The notes under the pieces were generated by a model, which was given only the letters and a program-made list of their open reading frames with translations, did not search any database and was not told the origin of the DNA. Below are positions 14,796 through 21,863 of a DNA stretch of 35,640 bases, in pieces (the stretch's first letter is position 1; every line of letters begins with the position of its first letter). Location: positions 1-35,640 of the IMG/VR virus record IMGVR_UViG_3300049728_000067; one strand, given 5' to 3'. Made by a program: the position numbers and the translations under genes. This DNA comes from a virus.

Positions 14796-15403
14796 GCACC
14801 TTTCCTATCGACCTCGACCCGCTTGCCCTGCCGAACCCTCCGCAGAATGAACCTACGGAGATTCGCGCCGGAGACACCGTGCAGTGGCAGCGCCCCTGCA
14901 ATGACTACCCGCCGTCGCTGGGATACACGCTCTCTTATGTCCTCGTGAATCGCTTCGGCAACTTCGCGGTCTCCGGGTCCATGATCGTTCCCGGTTCGCA
15001 GAATTATCAGGTCACCGTCCCCGCCGCTGTCACCGCCTCATGGACGCCCGGCTGGTATCGCTGGCAAGCCTACATCAACGATTCGGCCACGCCGCCCAAC
15101 CGCTTCACCATCGGCGAAGGCAAGGTCGAAGTCCTGCCCAACCTGCAAACGGCCACCGGCGGCTTCGATGACCGTGAGCCGGATGAAATCACGCTTGACA
15201 ACATCAACGCGCTCATTCAGGGCAAAGCAACACAGGACGTGCGCGAATACAAAGTCTTCGAGCGTGAATTGCAGCGGTACGCCTGGAAAGAACTCCTCGA
15301 AGTCAAAGCCGTCTTTGAGCAGCGCGTTCGCGCCCTGCGCATTCGCCGCGGTGAAACCCAGCCCAGCAAAACCATCGGAGTGAGCTTCGGCTATGGCTAT
15401 TGA
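14792..15403 (+). CDS. Head-completion protein, gpW-like C-terminus with beta-rich N-terminus
   Basis: This is a 203-residue protein between terminase and portal, the position of lambda W. Residues about 120-203, LDNINALIQGKATQDVREYKVFERELQRYAW..., end in RGETQPSKTIGVSFG and resemble gpW-type head-tail joining proteins in size and helix pattern. The N-terminal 115 residues are beta-strand-rich with an Ig-like look (GDTVQWQRP...YTLSYVLVN...YQVTVPAAVTASWTPGWYRWQAY), which lambda W lacks. The GTG start has no clear ribosome-binding site and overlaps the micro-ORF stop. The assignment rests mainly on position and C-terminal pattern. Confidence 0.6.
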   Translation: MSTFPIDLDPLALPNPPQNEPTEIRAGDTVQWQRPCNDYPPSLGYTLSYVLVNRFGNFAVSGSMIVPGSQNYQVTVPAAVTASWTPGWYRWQAYINDSATPPNRFTIGEGKVEVLPNLQTATGGFDDREPDEITLDNINALIQGKATQDVREYKVFERELQRYAWKELLEVKAVFEQRVRALRIRRGETQPSKTIGVSFGYGY

Positions 15404-16910
15404 ATCGCTCGATCTCAGGGAAGCCCGCGCCACCGTTGCGGCCAAAGCTCCCAGCGTAGCGCGGCGCAACTTTGCCGCCGCCCAGGTTGGCCGTCTCACC
15501 TTCGATTGGGCAACCTCCATCCTATCGCGCGACCAGAAACTGTGGACCGATCTCCGCAAACTCCGTTCCCGCGCCCGCGAACTGGCTGACAACGATCCCA
15601 CTGCGGCAAAGTTCCTTTCGCTCTGTGTCGCCAACGTCATCGGCAAGCACGGCGTCACCATGCAGCCCAAAGTGCAAAACCTGCGCGGCGGCAAGCTGGC
15701 CGATACACTCAACGCTCAAATCAAGGCCGAGTGGAAGCTCTGGCGTCAAAAGGGAAATTGCACCCTTGACGGCAAACTCAGCTTTGACGAACTCGAACGG
15801 CTCCTCATCCGCACCGCCGCCATGGACGGCGAATTCCTCGTGATTCAAAAGGTGGTCAACAACCCCTGGGGATTCGCGCTGCAGCACATGGATATGGATC
15901 AGCTTGACCACACATTCTTCCTCGAACAGACCACCATCGGAACTGAAATCCGTATGGGCGTCGAGGTTGACAAGTTCCGCAAGCCGGTCGCTTATCATCT
16001 CTGGAATCGCCACCCGAATGAATGGACCTCGCGGCCCATGGATCGTGTGCGCGTTCCCGCCAACATCGTCTGCCACGCCTATCTTCCCGATTCAGCCCTG
16101 CAAACCCGCGGCGTTCCGTGGATGGCCCCGGCCATGTTCCAGATGAACATGCTCAAGGGCTACATGGAAGCCGAGATCATTGCCGCCCGCGTGGGCGCCT
16201 GCCAGATGGGCATCATCTCAGACGATAAGGGCAGCGGCGAATACAAGGGCGAGGGTATCAATGAAGACGGCACAATCAACATGGAAGCCACGCCTGGCGG
16301 CTTCCTTCAAATCGGCGCCAACAAGTTTGACACCTTCAAGCCCGAGCATCCCAACACCGCCTTCGGTAACTTCGTCAAGGAAGTCAAGCGCGGTATCGCG
16401 TCGAGCCTCGGCGTCTCCTACAACTCGCTTGCCGAAGATCTGGAGAACGTCAACTTCTCTTCCATCCGCGCCGGCCTGTTGAACGAGCGCGATATGTGGC
16501 GCGTCCGCCAGCGTTGGATGATCGAGGTATTTCACAAGCCCGTATTCCGCGCCTGGCTAGCCTCGGCTGTTCTTGCGGGCCGCATCGATCTCAGTGTGCG
16601 CGACGAAGACGAAGTGGCCGAGCAATGCCACTGGCATCCGCGCGGCTGGCCGTGGGTCGATCCCGTCAAGGATCAGCAGTCCAACGCCCTCGGCGTACAA
16701 AACGGCTTCACCACACGCCAGCGCCTGTTGGGTGAGCAAGGCTACGACCTTGAAGACACTCTCGCCGAACTCGCAGCCGAAGAGGCGCTGATTCAAAAGT
16801 ACGGCCTCAAGCTGGGCACCGATGCCAAGGGCGTGGCCGATGCGCCCGAAGATGCCAAAGAAGGCGACCAGACCAAAGCCACCGGATCATCCAAGGGCGG
16901 CTCGGCCTAA
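15393..16910 (+). CDS. Portal protein (lambda gpB family)
   Basis: This is a 505-residue portal, the ring at the capsid vertex through which DNA passes. Typical blocks are LRSRARELADNDPTAAKFLS, IKAEWKLWRQKGNCTLDG, HMDMDQLDH, VPANIVCHAYLPD, RGVPWMAPAMFQMNMLKGYMEAEIIAARVGA (read in two pieces), FVKEVKRGIASSLGVSYNSL and NFSSIRAGLLNERDMWRVRQ. The C-terminus is acidic and lysine-rich, the likely disordered end. The ATG at 15393 overlaps the upstream stop by 11 bases. Lambda order would put the protease next; instead a cargo cassette intervenes. Confidence 0.92.
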   Translation: MAIESLDLREARATVAAKAPSVARRNFAAAQVGRLTFDWATSILSRDQKLWTDLRKLRSRARELADNDPTAAKFLSLCVANVIGKHGVTMQPKVQNLRGGKLADTLNAQIKAEWKLWRQKGNCTLDGKLSFDELERLLIRTAAMDGEFLVIQKVVNNPWGFALQHMDMDQLDHTFFLEQTTIGTEIRMGVEVDKFRKPVAYHLWNRHPNEWTSRPMDRVRVPANIVCHAYLPDSALQTRGVPWMAPAMFQMNMLKGYMEAEIIAARVGACQMGIISDDKGSGEYKGEGINEDGTINMEATPGGFLQIGANKFDTFKPEHPNTAFGNFVKEVKRGIASSLGVSYNSLAEDLENVNFSSIRAGLLNERDMWRVRQRWMIEVFHKPVFRAWLASAVLAGRIDLSVRDEDEVAEQCHWHPRGWPWVDPVKDQQSNALGVQNGFTTRQRLLGEQGYDLEDTLAELAAEEALIQKYGLKLGTDAKGVADAPEDAKEGDQTKATGSSKGGSA

Positions 16911-16929
16911 CCACGAACAAAGGAGACCC

Positions 16930-17793
16930 ATGAAACTGATTCGCATTGTCCTCATCACCCTCACGATGCTCTGCCTCTACGCATCGCTTCCCGCGCAAAC
17001 CGTCACCGTCACCGCGCATTACCTGTCCGATTCGGCGGGCAACCCGGTCACCGGAATCCTGCATTGGCAACCCACTCTCGCCAATGGAACCCCGGCCTCA
17101 TACCGCGTCGGCAGCGGAGGCACGGTTACTTCTCTCCCGGTTCAGGTCAACGTCCGCGCGGGCGCATTCACGCTCACCATCGCCGATACCTCGCTCACAA
17201 GCCCGGCCAATATCTGTTTCAAGGTCACGCTCTCCACCGTGGCCAATACCTCGGCGCTCGGTCCCGGTTACAACTGCGTTCAGCCTCACAGCGTGGCCGT
17301 AGGGTCTACCGATTGGTGCCAGGCCGGCGTCTGTAACTTCGATGACTACACGCCCAACCTGCCCGCGCTTCCCATCGCTTACGTCTCTCCCGATCTCATG
17401 ACCGCATGGGACGTGCAGGCCGCGTCCTACATCGGCGCGGGCAATACCATCACCCAGGCCACGCTCTCTGACGCCGCCACGGTTACGTTCAACACCGCCG
17501 GTTCCATGATGAGCGTGGCCACATTGCCCTTGAATGGAACCGTCGCCACCCGCACCATCAACGTCACCGGCCTCGTGACCGGCGCGCGCTTCGGCATTCT
17601 CATCAACCCGCAGAACTCCATGACTGTGCAGGTTGCGCAGACGGTCAACTTCGGCTCGGGTTGCACCTGGAACTTCGCGCCCGGCGCGGTGACCAGCGGG
17701 AACGCTCTCAACATCCCGCCATGGACGAACTGGAGTTACTTCGCCTACTTCGTCTACGACGGAACCAACTGCATCGGCATGGTGTTGGATTGA
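16930..17793 (+). CDS. Secreted beta-rich protein of unknown function
   Basis: This is a 287-residue protein with a textbook Sec signal peptide: MKLIRIVLITLTMLCLYASLPAQ, basic start, hydrophobic core, cleavage probably after PA near residue 22. The mature part is rich in Thr, Val and Gly, with short beta repeats (TVTVTAHYLSDSAGNPVTG, and ATRTINVTGLVTGARFGIL) and about six cysteines that could form disulfides outside the cytoplasm. AAAGGAGA gives a strong ribosome-binding site, which fixes this start over an in-frame upstream codon inside the portal gene. A signal peptide is unusual for a structural gene. It may be a lysogenic-conversion protein or a receptor-related protein. Confidence 0.75.
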   Translation: MKLIRIVLITLTMLCLYASLPAQTVTVTAHYLSDSAGNPVTGILHWQPTLANGTPASYRVGSGGTVTSLPVQVNVRAGAFTLTIADTSLTSPANICFKVTLSTVANTSALGPGYNCVQPHSVAVGSTDWCQAGVCNFDDYTPNLPALPIAYVSPDLMTAWDVQAASYIGAGNTITQATLSDAATVTFNTAGSMMSVATLPLNGTVATRTINVTGLVTGARFGILINPQNSMTVQVAQTVNFGSGCTWNFAPGAVTSGNALNIPPWTNWSYFAYFVYDGTNCIGMVLD

Positions 17794-18477
17794 ACCATTA
17801 CTACCAACACGGCGGTATCACCATCTATTGCGGAGATTGCAGAGACGTGTTAGGGGGGGGGCAACGTCTCTACAGACTTGCTCCTCACCGATCCTCCGTA
17901 TGGAATCGGCATGGGCCGCAAAGCCCAGCGTCAAGGCCAAGGCGTCAAGTGTCACATGACCGGCCTTGTCAAAGGCAAAGCCGTTCTGCCGCGCGATTAC
18001 GGAGACTACGCCTGGGATGATGCGCCGCCCGACGATGAACTGATCTCTCTGATTCGCTCCTGTTCTGCTCATCAAATCATCTTCGGCGGAAACTACTTCG
18101 CCCTGCCGTCCTCGAAGTGCTGGCTGGTGTGGGACAAGCTCCGCGGCGATACCGACTTTGCCGACTGTGAGCTTGCATGGACGAACCTCGATAAGAGCGT
18201 CCGCCGCATTGCGTATAGGTGGAACGGATTTCTGGTTGAGCCAGGAAGTAAGGATGTGCGAACCCATCCCACGCAAAAGCCTATCGACGTAATGAAGTGG
18301 GCCATCCGTCAGGCGCCGGTAACTTGCCGCTCGGTCCTCGATCCCTTCATGGGCAGCGGCACAACCCTCGAAGCCGCGAAAGCGCTGGGCCTCTCCGCAA
18401 TCGGTATCGAGCGCGAAGAGAAGTATTGCGAGATTGCCGCCCGGCGCCTGCAGCAAGAGGTTATGTCTTTTGCCTGA
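17790..18477 (+). CDS. DNA adenine/cytosine-N4 methyltransferase (beta class), frameshifted at a G9 tract
   Basis: The opening frame starts at TTG 17790 (overlapping the previous stop) and reads NHYYQHGGITIYCGDCRDVLGGG, a typical methyltransferase N-terminus. After nine consecutive G at 17853-17861 the homologous reading moves to another frame: LLLTDPPYGIGMG (catalytic DPPY), then LVWDKLRG, THPTQKPIDVMKWAI and the SAM motif LDPFMGSGTTLEAAK. DPPY before the SAM motif marks the beta class. With eight Gs the two halves would join perfectly (GGG GGG GGC AAC). As written, the downstream part could only start at internal TTG 17878. This is phase variation, mutation or sequence error. Confidence 0.85.
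17853..17861 (+). repeat. G9 homopolymer, candidate phase-variation tract
   Basis: A run of nine G sits inside the methyltransferase codons for the Gly that precede the DPPY motif. Loss of one G restores the full reading frame. Such tracts change length by slipped-strand mispairing. Confidence 0.8.
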
Positions 18478-18508
18478 TCTCTGACCCCTGACCCCTGATC
18501 CCTGATCT
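18474..18508 (+). repeat. Heptanucleotide tandem repeat, five copies
   Basis: Five contiguous seven-base units read CTGATCT, CTGACCC, CTGACCC, CTGATCC, CTGATCT. The first overlaps the methyltransferase stop codon, and the array abuts the terminator at 18511. Rotated, the consensus CCCCTGA resembles the CAACTGA array at 23512. Confidence 0.85.
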
Positions 18509-18510
18509 CT

Positions 18511-18539
18511 AAAAAGCCCGCTCAATTTGCGGGCTTTTT
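18511..18539 (+). terminator. Strong rho-independent terminator after the cargo cassette
   Basis: AAAAAGCCCGC (18511-18521) and GCGGGCTTTTT (18529-18539) form a perfect 11-base stem with a seven-base loop and T tail. The stem is symmetric enough to act on both strands. It separates the cassette from the protease-capsid gene. Confidence 0.92.
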
Positions 18540-18562
18540 CCGTTCCGGCGCAACGTCAAGTT

Positions 18563-20617
18563 ATGAGCACCGAAAAGAAAATCCCCTCGTCTCTGCCGAT
18601 CCTTCATCGGGCGGCCACGGTCGAGAGTGTGGATGCTGAGAAACGCACCGTGACTTTCGCGTTGACCTCTGAGCAGCCCGTCGAGCGCTGGTGGGGCAGT
18701 GAGATTCTTGACCACTCTCCCAAGTCCGTCCGGCAGGACCGCCTCAAGCGCGGCATTCCTCTGCTCTTCGGCCACTCCACCGATCAGCACATTGGCCGCA
18801 TCGAGAGTTACGGAATCAAGGACGGCAAGCTCAACGTCACCGCCCGCTTCGGTAACTCCGCCCTGGCCGAAGAGAAGTTCCGCGACGTGCAAGACGGGAT
18901 TCTCGTGGATGCCTCGGGCGGCTACATCATCCACGAATACGAGCTTGTCAAGAGCGATGACAAGGGTAACTCGACTTACCGGATCACCGATTGGGAGCCG
19001 GTCGAGGGTTCTCTTGTTCCCATCCCCGCCGATCCCACCGTGGGCATTGGCCGCGAGTTGGCCGCCGGTACGCCGGTCTATCCCGCGCGCTGCCTCGGCG
19101 GTAAGCGTGACGACAACAAGTGCGAGTGCGATTGCCCCGAATGTGAAGACGGCAATTGCGCGGACTGCAGCGACGAAGACTGCGATGACGAAAACTGCCG
19201 CTGTGCAGCGTCTCGCGCTCTGCCAACCATAACCAACAAACCGGCTCAGGCCGCAATCGAGGAGAGAAGCATGGCTGCTGAAAATGTGCCCTCCGCTGGT
19301 ACGCCGGCGGTTGAGGTAGGCAATAACACCGGGATTCTGGCCGAGCGCGCCCGCGTCAACGAAATCAACGCCCTCGCGTCACGCTATCCCAAGCAGATCA
19401 CCCGTGAGCAGGCGGAGAAGTTCGTCAACGAAGGCGCCGGGGCCGACGCGGTGCGCCGCCACGTCCTCGATGTGCAGGTTGCCGATGCCAAGGCCAACGA
19501 AGTTCGCAACCTCAACATTGCCGGACTCTCTGACAGCGAGAAGGAAAACTACTCCATCCTGCGCGCGCTCAACACCGCTGCCGAGGGCGGCAACTGCTTC
19601 GAGTTGGAAGTAAGCCAGGACCTCAGCCGCAAGCTCGGACGCACCGCCCGCCGCGACGGTTTCTTCGTCCCCATGGATGTAAAGATGCGGCTCTCCGACA
19701 ATGAGCGCCAGCAGAACGCGCGGGGCATGTACGGCATGAGCCAGCGCGCCGGCCTCGACGCAAACACCGCTGGCAACGGCCTCAACACCATCTTTACCGA
19801 GTACGTATCCCTTATCGAGTTGCTCCGCAACAAGATGATGGTGCGGGCGCTCGGCGCGACGGTTCTTTCGGGCCTGTCCGAAACCATCGCATTCCCCAAG
19901 CAGGCGTCCGCCGGAACCGCAACCTGGGTGGCCGATAACCCCGGCGCCGACGTTGCCGATTCCAACCTCACCTTCGCGCAGATCACTATGACTCCCAAGC
20001 TCCTGCAGAGTTCCACGAGCTTCTCCCGCAAGCTGCTCTTGCAGTCTTCGGTAGATGTGGAAGCATTGGTCCGCAATGACCTGATGCAGATTGTCGCCCG
20101 CGCCATTGACCTGGCGGCTATCGCGGGAACCGGAGCGGCCAACCAGCCCAAGGGGATTCTCAATCAGGTTGGCATCGGCTCTGTGGCCACCGGAGGCACG
20201 GCGCTGACTTACGCCTCGTTCGTTCTCCAGGAGACGCAGGTCGCCGCGGCCAACGCCGACATTGGCACCATGGCCTATCTCACCACGGCGGGAATGCGCG
20301 GCAAGCTCAAGCAGGTTGCCAAGCTGGCCAACACCCTCGCACTGCCGGTATGGAACGACGGCGAAGTCAACGGATACCGCGCCGAGGTTTCCAACCAGAT
20401 GCCTATCGTCGGTTCCGCGCCTGCCCTTCACTCCTGCCTCTTCGGCGTGTGGAATCAGTTGCTCATCGGCGAGTGGGGCGCGCTCGAAGTCATCGTTGAC
20501 CCGTATCGCCTGAAAAAGCAGGGCATGATCGAAGTCACCACGTTCGACACCTGCGACGTGAACGTCCGTCACCCCGAGAGCTTCTCGGCCATCACCGACG
20601 CCAATCCTCTCCTGTAA
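18563..20617 (+). CDS. Prohead protease fused to HK97-type major capsid protein
   Basis: This is a 684-residue fusion. Residues about 1-180 are an S78-type prohead protease: IPLLFGHSTDQHIGRIE supplies the catalytic His and GILVDASGGYIIHEYE the Ser region. Residues about 187-214 form an acidic linker with nine cysteines (CECDCPECEDGNC, ADCSDEDCDDENCRC). From residue 237 follows a scaffold-like delta domain (ERARVNEINALASRYP...) and then the HK97 capsid fold: LEVSQDLSRKLGR, LIELLRNKMMVRALGATVLSG, TMTPKLLQSSTSFSRKLLLQ, GTGAANQPKGILN and VIVDPYRLKKQGMIEV. The ATG at 18563 is the first start after the terminator. A strong internal start at 19271 could make capsid alone. Confidence 0.93.
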   Translation: MSTEKKIPSSLPILHRAATVESVDAEKRTVTFALTSEQPVERWWGSEILDHSPKSVRQDRLKRGIPLLFGHSTDQHIGRIESYGIKDGKLNVTARFGNSALAEEKFRDVQDGILVDASGGYIIHEYELVKSDDKGNSTYRITDWEPVEGSLVPIPADPTVGIGRELAAGTPVYPARCLGGKRDDNKCECDCPECEDGNCADCSDEDCDDENCRCAASRALPTITNKPAQAAIEERSMAAENVPSAGTPAVEVGNNTGILAERARVNEINALASRYPKQITREQAEKFVNEGAGADAVRRHVLDVQVADAKANEVRNLNIAGLSDSEKENYSILRALNTAAEGGNCFELEVSQDLSRKLGRTARRDGFFVPMDVKMRLSDNERQQNARGMYGMSQRAGLDANTAGNGLNTIFTEYVSLIELLRNKMMVRALGATVLSGLSETIAFPKQASAGTATWVADNPGADVADSNLTFAQITMTPKLLQSSTSFSRKLLLQSSVDVEALVRNDLMQIVARAIDLAAIAGTGAANQPKGILNQVGIGSVATGGTALTYASFVLQETQVAAANADIGTMAYLTTAGMRGKLKQVAKLANTLALPVWNDGEVNGYRAEVSNQMPIVGSAPALHSCLFGVWNQLLIGEWGALEVIVDPYRLKKQGMIEVTTFDTCDVNVRHPESFSAITDANPLL
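19259..19273 (+). promoter_or_regulatory. Internal ribosome-binding site for a capsid-only product
   Basis: GAGGAG at 19259-19264 lies six bases before ATG 19271, in frame within the protease-capsid ORF and just after the cysteine-rich linker. Spacing and strength are better than at many gene starts in this window. Confidence 0.7.
19271..20617 (+). CDS. Nested in-frame major capsid protein (predicted internal start)
   Basis: Translation from ATG 19271 would give a 448-residue protein starting MAAENVPSAGTPAVEVG. It contains the delta/scaffold-like segment and the complete HK97-fold capsid domain but no protease. Many capsid copies but few protease copies are needed per head, so independent initiation would set the ratio. 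Lambda C/Nu3 is a known precedent for nested in-frame head genes. The evidence is the Shine-Dalgarno sequence and the domain boundary. The alternative is that only the fusion is made and is cut by the protease itself. Confidence 0.6.
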   Translation: MAAENVPSAGTPAVEVGNNTGILAERARVNEINALASRYPKQITREQAEKFVNEGAGADAVRRHVLDVQVADAKANEVRNLNIAGLSDSEKENYSILRALNTAAEGGNCFELEVSQDLSRKLGRTARRDGFFVPMDVKMRLSDNERQQNARGMYGMSQRAGLDANTAGNGLNTIFTEYVSLIELLRNKMMVRALGATVLSGLSETIAFPKQASAGTATWVADNPGADVADSNLTFAQITMTPKLLQSSTSFSRKLLLQSSVDVEALVRNDLMQIVARAIDLAAIAGTGAANQPKGILNQVGIGSVATGGTALTYASFVLQETQVAAANADIGTMAYLTTAGMRGKLKQVAKLANTLALPVWNDGEVNGYRAEVSNQMPIVGSAPALHSCLFGVWNQLLIGEWGALEVIVDPYRLKKQGMIEVTTFDTCDVNVRHPESFSAITDANPLL

Positions 20618-20648
20618 TCGACATACAACCCGCAACAATGCACAACAC

Positions 20649-20688
20649 GCCTTGCGCCGCATCTCAAACCGGGGATGCGGCGCAAGGC
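20649..20688 (+). terminator. Perfect 15-base-pair hairpin after the capsid gene
   Basis: GCCTTGCGCCGCATC (20649-20663) pairs perfectly with GATGCGGCGCAAGGC (20674-20688) across a ten-base loop. Only two T follow, so it is a weak terminator at best. It may instead stabilise the capsid mRNA 3' end or attenuate readthrough. It lies 31 bases after the capsid stop. Confidence 0.7.
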
Positions 20689-20712
20689 TTAACCCAAAGG
20701 AAAGAGGTTTCC

Positions 20713-20904
20713 ATGCCCGTCGAGTTTATCAAGGTAACGCCTGGCAAGACGGCTCACGTCCGCATCTTGGACTCCACCCGTCTCATGGGCCAGCATGTCG
20801 ATACAGGCAGCGTGATCGAGGTTACCGAGGAAGACGCCCGCGCCCTCATCATGGCCCACAAGGCGGAGTTCTACGTCGCGCCGGTTTCGGCGAAGGGGAA
20901 GTAA
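20713..20904 (+). CDS. Small head protein (63 aa), position of lambda FI
   Basis: This is a 63-residue protein beginning MPVEFIKVTPGKTAHVRILD. It contains GQHVDTGSVIEVTEEDARALI, a compact motif common in small proteins encoded just after phage capsid genes, probably a small beta barrel. The ATG at 20713 follows AAAGGAAAGAGG. An in-frame ATG at 20638 would run through the hairpin and was rejected. Function is unknown; a head-maturation or decoration role is inferred from position. Confidence 0.7.
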   Translation: MPVEFIKVTPGKTAHVRILDSTRLMGQHVDTGSVIEVTEEDARALIMAHKAEFYVAPVSAKGK

Positions 20905-21237
20905 GTGGCCTTCGGCGATCAGGACCTCCCGGTATTCTTCGCTGACTTCGGTGTGCCCGTCGCATGGAACGGCGGCACTCTCTCCGGAGTGATCGATGTG
21001 TATAGCGATGTGTTTCACCACGGAGACGGCCCTGGCAGCTTCGAGAAGGTTGAGTACATCCTGCACATCCCGCAACCGGCCAACGGTGGCCCCAAACCCT
21101 TCGACACCGTGTCCATTGCCGACAATGGCAACCTGCCCGCCGGTTTCGTCGCGGGCGATTACACCGTCAAGGCGCTCGTCCCCAACCACGATCCGTCCCT
21201 CATGGAAATCATCCTGAAAGGCCCGATCACGTCATGA
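20905..21237 (+). CDS. Head-tail joining protein (gpFII-like)
   Basis: This is a 110-residue beta-rich protein. DLPVFFADFGVPVAWNGGTLSGVIDVYSDVF near the start and the closing DYTVKALVPNHDPSLMEIILKG follow the strand pattern of gpFII-type connector proteins, which lie between capsid and tail terminator. In lambda, FII caps the head for tail docking. The GTG at 20905 directly abuts the preceding TAA; AAGGGGAAG upstream supports the start. The assignment is by position and pattern. Confidence 0.6.
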   Translation: MAFGDQDLPVFFADFGVPVAWNGGTLSGVIDVYSDVFHHGDGPGSFEKVEYILHIPQPANGGPKPFDTVSIADNGNLPAGFVAGDYTVKALVPNHDPSLMEIILKGPITS

Positions 21238-21345
21238 GCAAAACCAACCGGGGTCCCCAACGACAGGTATTCGTCGGTGGGCTGGTAACCACCAATCCGT
21301 TTCTCTTAACCGACAGAATGTTGCGCCCGACAAAGGAAGCCAACT

Positions 21346-21726
21346 ATGAGCAAGAGTGTCAACTCCGTAACACTGCTGGGGAACATCGGCCAGCCGCCCG
21401 AATCCAGAACGCTGCAGAATGGAACGTCAGTGACGACGGTCTCCATGGCAACCAACGAGAGAATCAAGCGCGGTGACACCTGGGCCGATCACACCGAGTG
21501 GCACTCCGTCACTTTCTTCGGCAAGCTCTCTGACGTAGCCAAGCAATACCTGCACAAAGGCTCCATGCTGCTCGTAACTGGTCGCCTGCGCACGTCAAGC
21601 TGGGAAGACGATCACCAAGTCAAGCGGTGGAAGACAACCATCATCGCCAATGAACTGATTCTGTTCGATAAGCCAACCAACGCCCAGCCCGCCGTTCCCG
21701 ACGATGCGTACAGTGAGGCGTTCTGA
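21346..21726 (+). CDS. ssb: Single-stranded DNA-binding protein
   Basis: This is a 126-residue SSB with an OB fold: MSKSVNSVTLLGNIGQPPE, then SVTTVSMATNERI, HTEWHSVTFFGKLSDVAKQYLHKGSMLLVTGRLRT (in parts) and ANELILFD. The C-terminal tip, PDDAYSEAF, is a variant of the acidic DDDIPF tail that recruits SSB partners. It coats single-stranded DNA during replication or recombination. AAGGAA precedes the ATG at good spacing. It is unexpected here, inside the head-tail connector genes instead of the early region. An 80-residue ORF from 21234 overlaps its start and was not accepted. Confidence 0.93.
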   Translation: MSKSVNSVTLLGNIGQPPESRTLQNGTSVTTVSMATNERIKRGDTWADHTEWHSVTFFGKLSDVAKQYLHKGSMLLVTGRLRTSSWEDDHQVKRWKTTIIANELILFDKPTNAQPAVPDDAYSEAF

Positions 21727-21863
21727 TGAGCTTCGCTGATCGTCTCATCATCTTCGTTGGCATCTGCGTTGCAGCCATCGAAAGCCGCAAGCGCTTGCGC
21801 GTCAAGCTATCCGTGATCTCGGCAGGCGCCCGTGAGTGCTTCGGAAAGGCCCGGTGGCTCTGA
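21726..21863 (+). CDS. Small hydrophobic protein (45 aa)
   Basis: This ORF is coupled at both ends (TGATG at 21724 and at 21861). The product has one hydrophobic stretch, ADRLIIFVGICVAAI, followed by the basic segment ESRKRLRVK, so a single-pass membrane protein is possible. No function is recognised. It sits between SSB and the tail terminator. Its main support is the stop-start overlap on both sides. Confidence 0.55.
   Translation: MSFADRLIIFVGICVAAIESRKRLRVKLSVISAGARECFGKARWL

Noticed and set aside
19379-20662. 427-residue minus-strand ORF opposite the capsid gene
   Set aside because: It is antisense to an unmistakable HK97 capsid domain, with a composition expected of a mirror reading and no ribosome-binding site.
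21234-21476. 80-residue ORF after the FII-like gene, overlapping ssb
   Set aside because: It starts at an ATGA overlap but has a poorly spaced ribosome-binding site. More than half of it is an out-of-frame reading of the well-supported ssb gene, and the rest shows no protein-like pattern.
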